Notes: generated by a model not told the origin, from the sequence alone. DNA of 64,000 nucleotides from Megaleporinus macrocephalus (GCA_021613375.1 CM038715.1:44213377-44277376), one strand, 5' to 3'. Positions 10,391 to 22,439 are shown, counted from the stretch's first letter. Translations and numbers: made by a program.

Positions 10391-13012
10391 CCCCAGAGTC
10401 CAGAACCTCAACATCACTGAATGGACTGACCACCCCAGAGTCCAGAACCTCAACATCACGGAATGGACTGATCACCCCAGAGTCCAGAACCTCAACACCA
10501 CTGAATGGACTGACCACCCCAGAATCCAGAACCTCAACACCACTGAATGGACTGACCACCTCAGAGTCCAGAACCTCAACACCACTGAATGGACTGACCA
10601 CCCCAGAGTCCAGAACCTAAGCACCACTGGATGGACTCACCACCCCAGAGTCCTGAACCTCAACACCATTGAATGGACTTACCACCTCAGAGTCCAGAAC
10701 CTCAACACCACTGAATGGACTGACCACCCCAGAGTCCTGAACCTCAACATCACTGAATGGACTGACCACCCCAGAGTCCAGAACCTCAACACCACTGAAT
10801 GGACTGACCACCCCAGAGTCCTGAACCTCAACACCACTGAATGGACTGACCACCTCAGAGTCCAGAACCTCAACACCACTGAATGGACTGACCAACCCAG
10901 AGTCCAGAACCTCAACATCACTGAATGGACTGACCACCCCAGAGTCTAGAACCTCAACACCACTTAATGGACTGACCACCCCAGAGTACAGAACCTAAGC
11001 ACCACTGGATGGACTCACCACCCCAGAGTTCTGAACCTCAACACCACTGAATGGACTGACCACCTCAGAGTCCAGAACCTCAACACCATTGAATGGACTG
11101 ACCAACCCAGAGTCCAGAACCTCAACACCACTGAATGGACTGACCACCCCAGAGTCTACATCCTCAACACCACTTAATGGACTGACCACCCCAGAGTACA
11201 GAACCTAAGCACCACTGGATGGACTGACCTCCTCAGAGACCAGAACCTCAACACCACTGAATGGACTGACCACCCCAGAGTCCAGAACCTCAACACCACT
11301 GAATGGACTGACCACCCCAGAGTCCTGAACCTCAACACCACTGAATGGACTGACCAACCCAGAGTCCAGAACCTCAACACCACTGAATGGACTGACCACC
11401 CCAGAGTCCAGAACCTCAACACCATTGAATGGACTGACCACCCCAGAGTCCAGAACCTCAACACCATTGAATGGACTGACCAACCCAGAGTCCAGAACCT
11501 CAACACCACTGAATGGACTGACCACCCCAGAGTACAGAAACTCAACCCCACTGAATGGACTGACCACCGCAAAGTCCAGAACCTCAAGACCACTGGATGG
11601 ACTCACCACCCCAGAGTCCTGAACCTCAACACCACTGAATGGACTGACCACCTCAGAGTCCAGAACCTCAACACCACTGAATGGACTGACCACCCCAGAG
11701 TCCAGAACCTAAGCACCACTGGATGGACTCACCACCCCAGAGTCCTGAACCTCAACACCATTGAATGGACTGACCACCTCAGAGTCCAGAACCTCAACAC
11801 CACTGAATGGACTGACCACCTCAGAGTCCTGAACCTCAACATCACTGAATGGACTGACCACCCCAGAGTCCAGAACCTCAACATCACTGAATGGACTGAC
11901 CACCCCAGAGTCCAGAACCTCAACACCACTGAATGGACTGACCACCCCAGAGTCCTGAACCTCAACACCACTGAATGGACTGACCACCTCAGAGTCCAGA
12001 ACCTCAACACCACTGAATGGACTGACCAACCCAGAGTCCAGAACCTCAACATCACTGAATGGACTGACCACCCCAGAGTCTAGAACCTCAACACCACTTA
12101 ATGGACTGACCACCCCAGAGTACAGATCCTAAGCACCACTGGATGGACTCACCACCCCAGAGTCCTGAACCTCAACACCACTGAATGGACTGACCACCTC
12201 AGAGTCCAGAACCTCAACACCATTGAATGGACTGACCAACCCAGAGTCCAGAACCTCAACACCACTGAATGGACTGACCACCCCAGAGTCTACATCCTCA
12301 ACACCACTTAATGGACTGACCACCCCAGAGTACAGAACCTAAGCACCACTGGATGGACTGACCTCCTCAGAGACCAGAACCTCAACACCACAGAATGGAC
12401 TGACCACCCCAGAGTCCAGAACCTCAACACCACTGAATGGACTGACCACCCCAGAGTCCTGAACCTCAACACCACTGAATGGACTGACCAACCCAGAGTC
12501 CAGAACCTCAACACCATTGAATGGACTGACCACCCCAGAGTCCAGAACCTCAACACCATTGAATGGACTGACCAACCCAGAGTCCAGAACCTCAACACCA
12601 CTGAATGGACTGACCACCCCAGAGTACAGAAACTCAACACCACTTAATGGACTGACCACCCCAGAGTACAGAACCTAAGCACCACTGGATGGACTGACCA
12701 CCCCAGAGTCCAGAACCTCAACACCATTGAATGGACTGACCAACCCAGAGTCCAGAACCTCAACACCACTGAATGGACTGACCACCCCAGAGTACAGAAC
12801 CTAAGCACCACTGGATGGACTGACCTCCTCAGAGACCAGAACCTCAACACCACTGAATGGACTGACCACCCCAGAGTCCAGAACCTAAGCACCACTGAAT
12901 GGACTGACCACCCCAGAGTCCAGAACCTAAGCGCCACTGAATGGACTGACCACCTCAGAGTCCAGAACCTCAACACCACTGAATGGACTGACCACCCCAG
13001 AGACCAGAACCT
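10388..13012. repeat. 42-bp minisatellite array, about 62 copies, with about 1.1-kb higher-order units
   Basis: Monomers carry CCCCAGAGTCCAGAACC, TCAACACCACTGAA and TGGACTGACCA. Diagnostic variants (CCTAAGCACCACTGGATGG, CAGAGTCTACATCC, CTCCTCAGAGACC) recur in the same order about 1.09-1.13 kb later (26-27 monomers): 10617 with 11709, 10995 with 12129, 11205 with 12339. Because 42 is divisible by three, minus-strand frames such as VSPFSGVEVLDSGV repeats stay open for over 100 codons. Stops within variant monomers and the lack of any flanking exon signal argue against coding. Confidence 0.97.
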
Positions 13013-13255
13013 TAACAGAGCCTCACTCTTTCCTTAACTGTAAGTGTGTGTGTTATTCTGGTTCATCACTTTAATATACCGTCTGTGTTTGGAGTGTTTA
13101 GTTATTGAGGTGTTGTAATTTAAACAGTTTCATCTGATTGAATAATTTTTTTTTATTAAAATAATTTTTTTTATAATCAAAGTGTTTGATTTGATTCAGT
13201 GTGCTTAACTACAACACTACCCGTCCACCCTGAACACCACAGTGAACCATAAACA
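13013..13255. other. AT-rich spacer
   Basis: Contains T-rich and A-rich runs around 13145-13175. No feature recognised. Confidence 0.4.
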
Positions 13256-13880
13256 TCTCCAGCTCTGACAGTTCCATTCTCTGCCGTGGGGCCTGATTTT
13301 CCTCGTGTATCCATTAATCCAGGAATCCGGTGTTTGTTTAACACTTCGGTAACTAATTAATTTGGCTAAAAGGAAATGTTTTCACAGGACCCGCCCACGG
13401 TGACGAGTCACCAGCGCTATTCCAGGCCGCGCAGCTGAGTCACCGCGAGTGAGGTGCTCGTCGCGCTGAGTTTATATTTACGCCTCAGCCACTGGGAGAC
13501 CAGACTGGGTGTCTGTGGGAGCCTCGGCGCGGTGAATGTTTCCCTCAATGTATTCTGACTTCACAGCTACGCGCCGATCAAAGGAAGACTGAAGGTCAGC
13601 TTGTGTGAACGTGGCCTTCTCGACTGTCGTCCCGGTTGCGGATGACATCATCACAGGACACAAAATTGCTCTGTCACCGAGGCTAAGCGTGTGTCTATAT
13701 ATTCCATGACTGGGTGGAATATTTGAAAGACCTGCGCTGTGTTCCTCCAATGCAGCCCCAGCGCAGTTACAGGAAAGGACAGCCAGTGCATCTCCTGCCT
13801 TCAGTCCAAATACAGTCATAACACACAATTACATGATTTACTCAGAGTTCTTCAGAGAGAAGGAGCTAATACTCCACCAA
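13256..13880. promoter_or_regulatory. Candidate conserved non-coding island 5
   Basis: Repeat-free with TAACTAATTAATTTGGC near 13350, GTGACGAGTCACC near 13400 and several CpGs. Minus frame 13478-13828 (116 codons) shows no recognised domain. The call is based on composition only. Confidence 0.35.
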
Positions 13881-13984
13881 TAACAGCACCGGCTCTGTTA
13901 AGTAACACTGTTCACATGTAGTTTTGCTCACTTTTCTATGTTACTTATGAAACCTAGACTCTTTGGTGGCACTTTTAACAGTTA

Positions 13985-14210
13985 GTGTTCATAAAGCTAC
14001 ACAACACCTACACAAGCCTTTCATTACAGCTCATATAAACCTCTGTAGAGTCATGAAGGCTTTTCATAACATTCTCTGATCTGAAATGAGCAGCACAGAA
14101 GATTATGAGCGCTCATGCTGGTTCAAATAAGTTAATAAAATAATGTTTATGTAGAATAAGATCACAGGTCATGAGAGGCTTATGTAGCCTTATGAACTCT
14201 GACCTACAGT
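13985..14210. mobile_element. Short inverted-repeat element (MITE-like)
   Basis: The left end GTTCATAAAGCTACACAAC (about 13987) and the reverse complement of the right end, GTTCATAAGGCTACATAAG (about 14205), match. The similarity continues into GCCTTTCATTAC versus GCCTCTCATGAC after an 11-bp insertion in the left arm. Interior about 130 bp, no coding capacity. Confidence 0.6.
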
Positions 14211-14303
14211 CACTGCCAAAGTCCTGTAAATGTAAAAATCAGGACCTGTATTTACATAGAACTGACTGACTGTTTAACTAAAACCAGCTTTTTTATACAT
14301 TTT

Positions 14304-16286
14304 CTGCCGTAATTTTCAGAAATAGAACAAAAATTCAGACTATTGTCCTCCTATTGGTCAACATTAAGGAACTCACTCTGTCCTCCTATTGGTCAACATT
14401 AAGGAACTCACTCTGTCCTCCTATTGGTCAACATTAAGGAACTCACTCTGTTCTCCTATTGGTCAACATTAAGGAACTCACTCTGTCCTCCTATTGGTCA
14501 ACATTAAGGAACTCACTCTGTCCTCCTATTGGTCAACATTAAGGAACTCACTCTGTCCTCCTATTGGTCAACATTAAGGAACTCACTCTGTCCTCCTATT
14601 GGTCAACATTAAGGAACTCACTCTGTCCTCCTATTGGTCAACATTAAGGAACTCACTCTGTCCTCCTGTTGGTCAACATTAAGGAACTCACTCTGTCCTC
14701 CTATTGGTCAACATTAAGGAACTCACTCTGTCCTCCTATTGGTCAACATTAAGGAACTCACTCTGTCCTCCTGTTGGTCAACATTAAGGAACTCACTCTG
14801 TCCTCCTATTGGTCAACATTAAGGAACTCACTCTGTCCTCCTATTGGTCAACATTAAGGAACTCACTCTGTCCTCCTATTGGTCAACATTAAGGAACTCA
14901 CTCTGTCCTCCTATTGGTCAACATTAAGGAACTCACTCTGTCCTCCTATTGGTCAACATTAAGGAACTCACTCTGTCCTCCTATTGGTCAACATTAAGGA
15001 ACTCACTCTGTCCTCCTATTGGTCAACATTAAGGAACTCACTCTGTCCTCCTATTGGTCAACATTAAGGAACTCACTCTGTCCTCCTATTGGTCAACATT
15101 AAGGAACTCACTCTGTCCTCCTATTGGTCAACATTAAGGAACTCACTCTGTCCTCCTATTGGTCAACATTAAGGAACTCACTCTGTCCTCCTATTGGTCA
15201 ACATTAAGGAACTCACTCTGTCCTCCTATTGGTCAACATTAAGGAACTCACTCTGTCCTCCTATTGGTCAACATTAAGGAACTCACTCTGTCCTCCTGTT
15301 GGTCAACATTAAGGAACTCACTCTGTCCTCCTATTGGTCAACATTAAGGAACTCACTCTGTCCTCCTATTGGTCAACATTAAGGAACTCACTCTGTCCTC
15401 CTGTTGGTCAACATTAAGGAACTCACTCTGTCCTCCTATTGGTCAACATTAAGGAACTCACTCTGTCCTCCTATTGGTCAACATTAAGGAACTCACTCTG
15501 TCCTCCTATTGGTCAACATTAAGGAACTCACTCTGTCCTCCTATTGGTCAACATTAAGGAACTCACTCTGTCCTCCTGTTGGTCAACATTAAGGAACTCA
15601 CTCTGTCCTCCTATTGGTCAACATTAAGGAACTCACTCTGTCCTCCTATTGGTCAACATTAAGGAACTCACTCTGTCCTCCTATTGGTCAACATTAAGGA
15701 ACTCACTCTGTCCTCCTGTTGGTCAACATTAAGGAACTCACTCTGTCCTCCTATTGGTCAACATTAAGGAACTCACTCTGTCCTCCTATTGGTCAACATT
15801 AAGGAATTCACTCTGTCCTCCTATTGGTCAACATTAAGGAATTCACTCTGTCCTCCTATTGTTCAACATTAAGGAACTCACTCTGTCCTCCTATTGATCA
15901 TCATCCAGAAACTCACCCTGACCTCCTATTGGTCACCGTCCAGGAACTCACTCTGTCCTCCTATTGGTCAGTGTCAAAAACCTCACTCTGTCCTCCTGTT
16001 GGTCATCGTCCAGGAAATCACTGTGTCCTGCTATTGGTCAGTGTCAAAAACCTTGCACTGTCCTCCTATTGTATAACGTTAAGGAACTCACTCTGTCCTC
16101 CTATTGGTTATCATCCAGGAACTCACCCTGTCCTCCTGTTGGTCATCGTTCAGGAACTTACTCTGTCCTTCTATTGGTCATCATCCAGGAACTCACTGTG
16201 TCATCCTATTGGTCATTGTCCAGGAACTCACTGTGTCCTCCTTATTGTATCATCAATAAACAGAAATATTCTGTAAAATTACAGCC
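14304..16286. repeat. 35-bp minisatellite array, about 44 near-identical copies plus a decayed right part, between short inverted arms
   Basis: From about 14345 to 15895 the monomer (TGTCCTCCTATTGGTCAAC then ATTAAGGAACTCACTC) is almost invariant; nearly all differences are one A/G site (CTATTGG versus CTGTTGG). From 15895 to about 16250 copies diverge (TCATCCAGGAACTCAC types). The array is bounded by TGCCGTAATTTTCAGAAATA (14305-14324) and, inverted, TATTCTGTAAAATTACAGCC (16267-16286). Open frames in the decayed part are repeat artefacts. Confidence 0.95.
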
Positions 16287-16299
16287 ACCGTCATTCAAA

Positions 16300-16639
16300 T
16301 AACAGAACAGCACCAAAGGTTCTCTCCACTGCGATGGGTGGTCTCTCATAATGTAGGGTGGAGGTGAATGACCACGACTACTTTTAGGTACTTAGAATTA
16401 CAAGCATTTATGACATCATACTCAGGCTCCATAACACATTATAGCATCTGATCATAAGAACACTGTGGAGAGGTGTTATAGAGTGTTATGTCAGGTCATT
16501 ACAGGCATAATAATTACATCTAAGTGTTAAAGCAGGAATTACCATACCACCCATACTTAGCACCATAGCTAATGCTTACCACAGACCTTATTATGCATTA
16601 TGTATGTCATATAATGCCTCATAAATGACTTATCAATTA
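16300..16639. mobile_element. Possible MITE-like repeat
   Basis: AT-rich, with GCATTTATGACATCATAC on the left and, inverted, GTATGTCATATAATGCC and CATAAATGAC on the right. The arms are short and imperfect, so this is a weak call. No coding content. Confidence 0.3.
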
Positions 16640-16956
16640 TTAGGAGTACAGGACTCATGGGAAATGCTACCCGGGCCCTACTGGCATGTTCCTGCCAAAC
16701 TATTTCTTTACAGGAACTTCCAGCGAGTCTATAACGTTCCCGTTCCCGTCTGGCCTGTCCGGCGTGTACGGATGCAGGCAGGGTGGTATTGGAATAGTGC
16801 AACGCCGATTAGAAGCCATGTTTTGATTGGCGCGCTCTTTCTGAATCCGAGCTCTGCGAACGTCTGCCAGACTGAATCACAGCTCTGGTACTACAGACAT
16901 CAATATAATTCAGTCATTGTTGGGATTGGCTGTAATCTCGTTACACACTGTAAACT
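16640..16956. promoter_or_regulatory. Candidate conserved non-coding island 6
   Basis: Repeat-free balanced DNA, ending at a G-rich run at 16957-16983 (runs of 8, 7 and 7 G around T). A 127-codon plus frame (16625-17008) covers it but reads into the G run as GGGWGGWGG and has no recognised domain. Confidence 0.3.
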
Positions 16957-16983
16957 GGGGGGGGGGTGGGGGGGTTGGGGGGG

Positions 16984-17729
16984 CGCTTACAGCTCAGATA
17001 TCAAATAAATACACAGGCACGAAAGGCTCGGTGCTTTGGTAACGGTTACCTACATGTACAAACGACTGGACCCAACAAACCTACCAGAGAGTGATACAAT
17101 CATACCCCTCCAAGAACAAGAGCACCAGCCTGCCAGCGGGGAACCGAGCGCTGGAGCCGCACGTCTGAAGCAATTCAATCAAAAGAAAGTGCAGAGTCGT
17201 TAAACATGTTCTCCACAGTGAGGTTGTTCTAGATTGACTCAGTTATGGTGTCACTATTTAGAGTTTCTCACTCCAGCTTCTGGAGAAACCAAGACTCCAG
17301 TATTCAGGTGTCTTAGATTATGAGTTTACTGAAAATCTGGACTGGACTCTCTGGATCAGGTAAAGAAATGTTCCTGCGGTTCCTCCAGAGGCTCTTTGTG
17401 TGTGTTCAGGTGAGGTTTTCTTAAGGCTGATCTAAGATTCATCCAGGTCTTACATGTTTCCCATAGTACCTCAGCACGACTCTACCAGCTGCTCTTCACT
17501 GCTTAGCTCAGGTGTGTAGGGAATATTGAACTGTGGACCCTCTGAGCCCCCAAAGTTAAATCATCCTCTCTTTTATAACATGGCTGTAAAACAGAGAAAC
17601 ACAAAACACCATCATGTTTATCACCTTCAGATTCAAAAGTATCAGGACACCCTTCTATTTCAGAAGTGAAAGGGATGATGTATCTGAATACTCCAGCAGG
17701 TAACAGGTGAGGGGGTCTATCTTTTAGGC
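16984..17729. other. Unique spacer
   Basis: Nothing recognised apart from ordinary single-copy-looking sequence. Short frames only. Confidence 0.4.
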
Positions 17730-18131
17730 TATGTCCCAAACATGGCCGCCATCTTGAAAGCTGCCATATTGGATCAAGGGCAAGTTTTTCCAATGGGAAG
17801 GTGGTCGTGTAGAAGATCAAAGAAGATCAGAACTGTCTCAGAAATTGATTGATGTAATCAGATTTGTAATATCTCTTGTAGTTCAAACGATATCAACACA
17901 GAAAGTTACAACAACAACCACATTGTACACCATGTTCAGTGAGCTGTTTTTGGTCCATCTTCAGATCTGTGTTCAGTACATGTTGTTCAATGTGGTTGTT
18001 GTTGCAACTCTCTGTGTTGATAACGTTTAAAACACAATGTTCTTTGATCTGCACGACCACCTTCCCATTGGAAAAACTTACCCTTGATCCAATATGGCAG
18101 CTTTCAAGTTGGTGACCATGTTCAGGACATA
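17730..18131. mobile_element. Foldback MITE, 402 bp, long imperfect palindrome
   Basis: The left end TATGTCCCAAACATGG (17730) matches the reverse complement of the right end, TATGTCCTGAACATGG (18131). Pairing continues through CTTGAAAGCTGCCATATTGG and CCAATGGGAAGGTGGTCGTG, and again nearer the centre through ATCAACACAGA and ACAACAACCACATTG. Only about 35 bp around 17941-17975 are unpaired. Both ends carry TA, consistent with a TA target duplication. No transposase frame, so non-autonomous. Confidence 0.85.
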
Positions 18132-18658
18132 ACAACAAAATAACAACTTCACAGGAGTAAACAAAAACACTTTAACTTTAATGTAAATCAATGGAACCAG
18201 AATACAGATTAACTGCAGTGATGACCAGGACGTGTCAGAACTGTAAGGAAACCTGCTCAGTTGACTAACTGGCTTCTCCAACATCACTACAGCCAGTATG
18301 CTCTCTTTTAACATTTACAATTTCCAAAATCACCACACTCTGGGTTGCCAGATATTTAAAAAAACTGGTATACACACACACATTGTGCTGCAGCTACTGA
18401 AACAAGTAGATGAATTGGATCAACAGAGATATCGTTGGACCCAACCTGAAAAGCTTTGCATCCTTATAAAACTCCAGCTTCGTGACCAGAGCGGCAGTGA
18501 AAAGCTAGTAAATACAGTTTAGAGTCCAGAAAGACTTTCAGAGATCAAACGTTTTCTCCACAATACTCTAATTTATTCTCTAGGAGGCGCTGTTATCATT
18601 CAAATACACCCACACCAGCAGGAGTGCACACAGGGCTGGAGTCATTAATGTCCAAATG
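18132..18658. other. Unique spacer
   Basis: No repeat or gene recognised. Small frames of 74-78 codons without domains. Confidence 0.4.
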
Positions 18659-18682
18659 TAATCAATCAATCAATCAATCAAT
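18659..18682. repeat. (ATCA)n microsatellite
   Basis: Six tandem ATCA units followed by ATCTTTATTTTCACTGGG. Confidence 0.9.
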
Positions 18683-19322
18683 CTTTATTTTCACTGGGAA
18701 ACACATTGTGGGTAACTATCAGATTAAAGTAGATTAAAAAAGAAAATCAAATGGATTTAAATCTGGAAAAGTAACTTGAAATAATTATGTGAAAGAAATT
18801 AACAATGATAAAAGATAAAAACAGGATTTAATTAAGAAACAAAAATAATAATAAAATATAAATAAATAATTGAAAAACGATCATAGAATAGAAATAAAAT
18901 AATAACAAATAATAGCTAAAAACAGAAAGAGATAGCAATAATAAGTAAATAATCAAATTAAATTCAGTTAAAAATAAGAATACTTGTAATAATAATAAAT
19001 AAACAAATTAGTAAATGAATAAAATATAATTAAATAAAAAACTACAATTTTAAAAATGATATAATAATATAATCATAAAAATATGTAAAAAATTGTAAGT
19101 GTGAAACACAAACATTATTTTCTCCTGTAGTTCATTCAGACGCTCTTCTACATTATATCACGTGTGGTTTCAGCTTCAGAATGAAGTGATGAAGAACTTC
19201 ACGCCACCAGCATGGATGCTCAGTGTCAGTAAAGCCGAGGAACATCAAAGCTCCTGCAGGATCTACTGACCACTGAACCAAACTCCAGCCCCATGTGGAG
19301 TCCAGAGGAGTTCAGTCCTGCA
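18683..19322. other. A-rich, AT-rich spacer
   Basis: 18720-19110 is very A-rich on the plus strand, with AATAATAAATAAA-like simple sequence. The remainder to 19322 is unique. No gene recognised. Confidence 0.5.
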
Positions 19323-19668
19323 CGTCCGACTCCAACACCAGAGACAGAAGCTCTCAGCTCAGTCCTCCACTACAGTAGACCCGCATCAGGGGCTGTAAAC
19401 ACTGGCCCCAGATCAGCGTCACCGGGCCAACAGACACACGGACAGCGCGGCTCGTCCAGCACGCAGCGCGGGTGTAGGAGGCTAATGCGGCCGCTGCAGC
19501 CAACAAGCACCAAAACAAACAAACCTTCAGAAAAACAAACAAATCATCAGAAAAACAAACAAACGAGCAGCTCTGACTTATACCCACATCAAGACCCTTC
19601 ACCTGAACTCACCCTGACACTCAGCAGCACCTGGAGCTCAGCGGCCACGGAGACAGGACAAGAGAGGA

Positions 19669-20962
19669 GAGAGTGAGGGAGCAGGGAGTGAAGGTGAAGG
19701 GAGTGAGGGAGCAGGGAGTGAAGGTGAAGGGAGTGAGGGAGCAGGGAGTGAAGGTGAAGGGAGTGAGGGAGCAGGGAGTGAAGGTGAAGAGAGTGAGAGA
19801 GCAGGGAGTGAAGGTGAAGGGAGCGAGGGAGCAGGGAGTGAAGGTGAAGGGAGCGAGGGAGCAGGGAGTGAAGGTGAAGGGAGTGAGGGAGCAGGGAGTG
19901 AAGGTGAAGGGAGCGAGGGAGCAGGAAGTGAAGGTGAAGGGAGCGAGGGAGCAGGGAGTGAAGGTGAAGAGAGTGAGAGAGCAGGGAGTGAAGGTGAAGG
20001 GAGCGAGGGAGCAGGGAGTGAAGGTGAAGAGAGTGAGAGAGCAGGGAGTGAAGGTGAAGGGAGCGAGGGAGCAGGGAGTGAAGGTGAAGGGAGCGAGGGA
20101 GCAGGGAGTGAAGGTGAAGGGAGCGAGGGAGCAGGAGTGAAGGTGAAGGGAGCGAGGGAGCAGGGAGTGAAGGTGAAGGGAGCGAGGGAGCAGGGAGTGA
20201 AGGTGAAGGGAGTGAGGGAGCAGGGAGTGAAGGTGAAGGGAGCGAGGGAGCAGGGAGTGAAGGTGAAGGGAGCGAGGGAGCAGGGAGTGAAGGTGAAGGG
20301 AGCGAGGGAGCAGGGAGTGAAGGTGAAGGGAGCGAGGGAGCAGGGAGTGAAGGTGAAGGGAGCGAGGGAGCAGGGAGTGAAGGTGAAGGGAGTGAGGGAG
20401 CAGGGAGTGAAGGTGAAGGGAGCGAGGGAGCAGGGAGTGAAGGTGAAGGGAGTGAGGGAGCAGGGAGTGAAGGTGAAGGGAGCGAGGGAGCAGGTGAAGG
20501 TGAAGGCAGCGAGGGAGCAGGGAGTGAAGGTGAAGGGAGTGAGGGAGCAGGGAGTGAAGGTGAAGGGAGTGAGGGAGCAGGGAGTGAAGGTGAAGGGAGT
20601 GAGGGAGCAGGGAGTGAAGGTGAAGGGAGCGAGGGAGCAGGGAGTGAAGGTGAAGAGAGCGAGAGAGCAGGAAGTGAAGGTGAAGGGAGCGAGGGAGCAG
20701 GGAGTGAAGGTGAAGAGAGTGAGAGAGCAGGGAGTGAAGGTGAAGGGAGCGAGGGAGCAGGGAGTGAAGGTGAAGGGAGCGAGGGAGCAGGGAGTGAAGG
20801 TGAAGGGAGCGAGGGAGCAGGGAGTGAAGGTGAAGGGAGCGAGGGAGCAGGGAGTGAAGGTGAAGGGAGTGAGGGAGCAGGGAGTGAAGGTGAAGGGAGC
20901 GAGGGAGCAGGGAGTGAAGGTGAAGGGAGCGAGGGAGCAGGGAGTGAAGGTGAAGGGAGTGA
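19669..20962. repeat. 30-bp homopurine minisatellite, about 43 copies
   Basis: Monomer GAGGGAGCAGGGAGTGAAGG plus TGAAGGGAGT (or GAGC). The plus strand is nearly all purine with repeated GGG triplets. One 1-bp deletion near 20134 and one short monomer near 20492 break the phase. The 30-bp period gives a 155-codon and a 400-codon frame (VREQGVKVKG repeats), but each begins at GTG with no ATG in the array, so I treat them as artefacts. Confidence 0.97.
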
Positions 20963-21064
20963 TTCTCTCTGCAGTGATCAGACGAGGCTCGAGCTGGAGC
21001 TACAGACGTAACTTCTGCTTTACGGATCTTGGATGCAGAGTCGAGCAGCTGCTCTCTTTACTGA

Positions 21065-21330
21065 GATTCCCAAAACATTCCCAAAACATTCCCAATGTTC
21101 CCAAACATTCCCAAAACATTCCCAAAACATTACCAAACATTCCCAAAGTCCCCAAACATTCCCAAAACATTCCCAATGTTCCCAAACATTTCCAAAACAT
21201 TCCCAAAACATTGCCAAAACAATCCCAACATTCCCAAAACATTCCCACAACATTCCCAAACATTCCCAAAACATTCTCAAACCTAATTCTCAAACATCAG
21301 CCAAACATTCTCAAACATCAGCCAAACGAT
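21065..21330. repeat. 11/12-bp ACATTCCCAAA minisatellite
   Basis: About 23 units of ACATTCCCAAA(A), with variants such as CCAATGTTCCC and GTCCCCAAAC; decays into TTCTCAAACATCAGCC at the right end. Confidence 0.93.
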
Positions 21331-21533
21331 TCCCAGTGACCAGTTTGGTGATAAGAGATTTTGTCCCAGTGACTTTTCCAGTACGTTCTTTAAAAACACT
21401 GTTGATTGAATCTGAAGCATGGGTTGTGTAACCGGGCCGGTCTGTTGGCCCGGTAACGCTGATCCGGGGCCAGTGTTTACAGCCTCTGACGCAGGCTGAG
21501 GTCTACTGCAGCTCCTGTCTCCGGAGTCGGAGG

Positions 21534-22304
21534 AAGAGTTTTCAGCAGATGCTCTTTTTCAAAGCAACGTTGGACTTCGTGAGACGTTCTAGATAACAGC
21601 GTCTGCCACACGCCCTTTGCTTAATTGGTGTTCTAGCTAAGTTTAAAAAGGTCCATGTCCAGACTATCCTTCATCCCCTGATACCTAGAACAAGAAACAT
21701 AACAAATGAAACACAGCGTGAGTGTGATACACTCCACTCATATTAGTGCTCACACTCTGGTGGTCACTGGTGGTCACTGGTGGTCACTGTGTTTGGAGGG
21801 TGGGCTCCAGGGCAGAGAAGAGTCTTGATGCATGTGTTCCAGGACGGTGGGTCAAACTGAGCTGTGCTAGAAGCTGGGGGGTCCGAGGGGCTGGAGGTCG
21901 GGCGTTTCTCTCTCACCTCCGACTGGAAACATTCCCGTCTCCCTGCCGGCCTCACTTTCGAGGCGAGGCAGTCTGACTCCCTGAGAAAACAGTCCAGAGG
22001 AATTGCTGGTAATTGGTGGAGCTGCTGGCCGTGTGCTGGACGGGGTGAGAGGTCAGGGGCTGACCAGCTGGGACCGGTTCAGCGTTCATTAAGAACCTTG
22101 CATGTGTAGCGGCCCCCGAGCTGTCACAGGCTTTATAACCATCTAACACATGTTTATTACCCCCCGTAACTGCCCCCCCGCCCTCGCGCCGAGGACCAGC
22201 CGGGTAATAAACATCAGAACTTTAGAGAACTGTACATACGGACACTCGGAACCTTAGAGAACCAGGTTCTCAGCATAACTACACATTACTGAGTTAATAG
22301 AACC
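21534..22304. other. Unique spacer
   Basis: A triplicated GGTGGTCACT near 21760-21788 and a poly-C-rich stretch near 22160. Frames of 60-81 codons without domains. Nothing else recognised. Confidence 0.4.
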
Positions 22305-22439
22305 TCTAATCACACTTCATGTGTGTAATAACTATGTAGTTACACATGAACAGCAGTGCTATAACACAGAGTTATCTTTTCAAAGAGATCACACTGAGAA
22401 TTTTTGCCCCCATAGGAATGAATAGAGTGATGTCACAAT

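Larger units (their letters stand above)
19323..21533. mobile_element. Inverted-arm unit enclosing two minisatellites
   Basis: A left arm at 19323-19436 (with GGCTGTAAACACTGGCCCC and CACCGGGCCAACAGA) recurs inverted at 21441-21533, at roughly 90% over the core. Between the arms lie the 30-bp purine array and an 11-bp array. I infer a decayed DNA transposon or foldback unit that acquired tandem repeats; termini and target duplication are not resolved. A 127-codon frame (19293-19676) over the left arm has no recognised domain. Confidence 0.6.

Noticed and set aside
10248..12979. Overlapping VSPFSGVEVLDSGV repeat frames
   Set aside because: A 42-bp monomer equals 14 codons, so frames stay open by arithmetic. 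Variant monomers bring stops, and the flank is a broken transposase.
20137..21339. 400-codon open frame of VREQGVKVKG repeats
   Set aside because: It is a 30-bp repeat read in phase, starts at GTG with no ATG in the array, and continues into a second tandem repeat. No sign of a protein.
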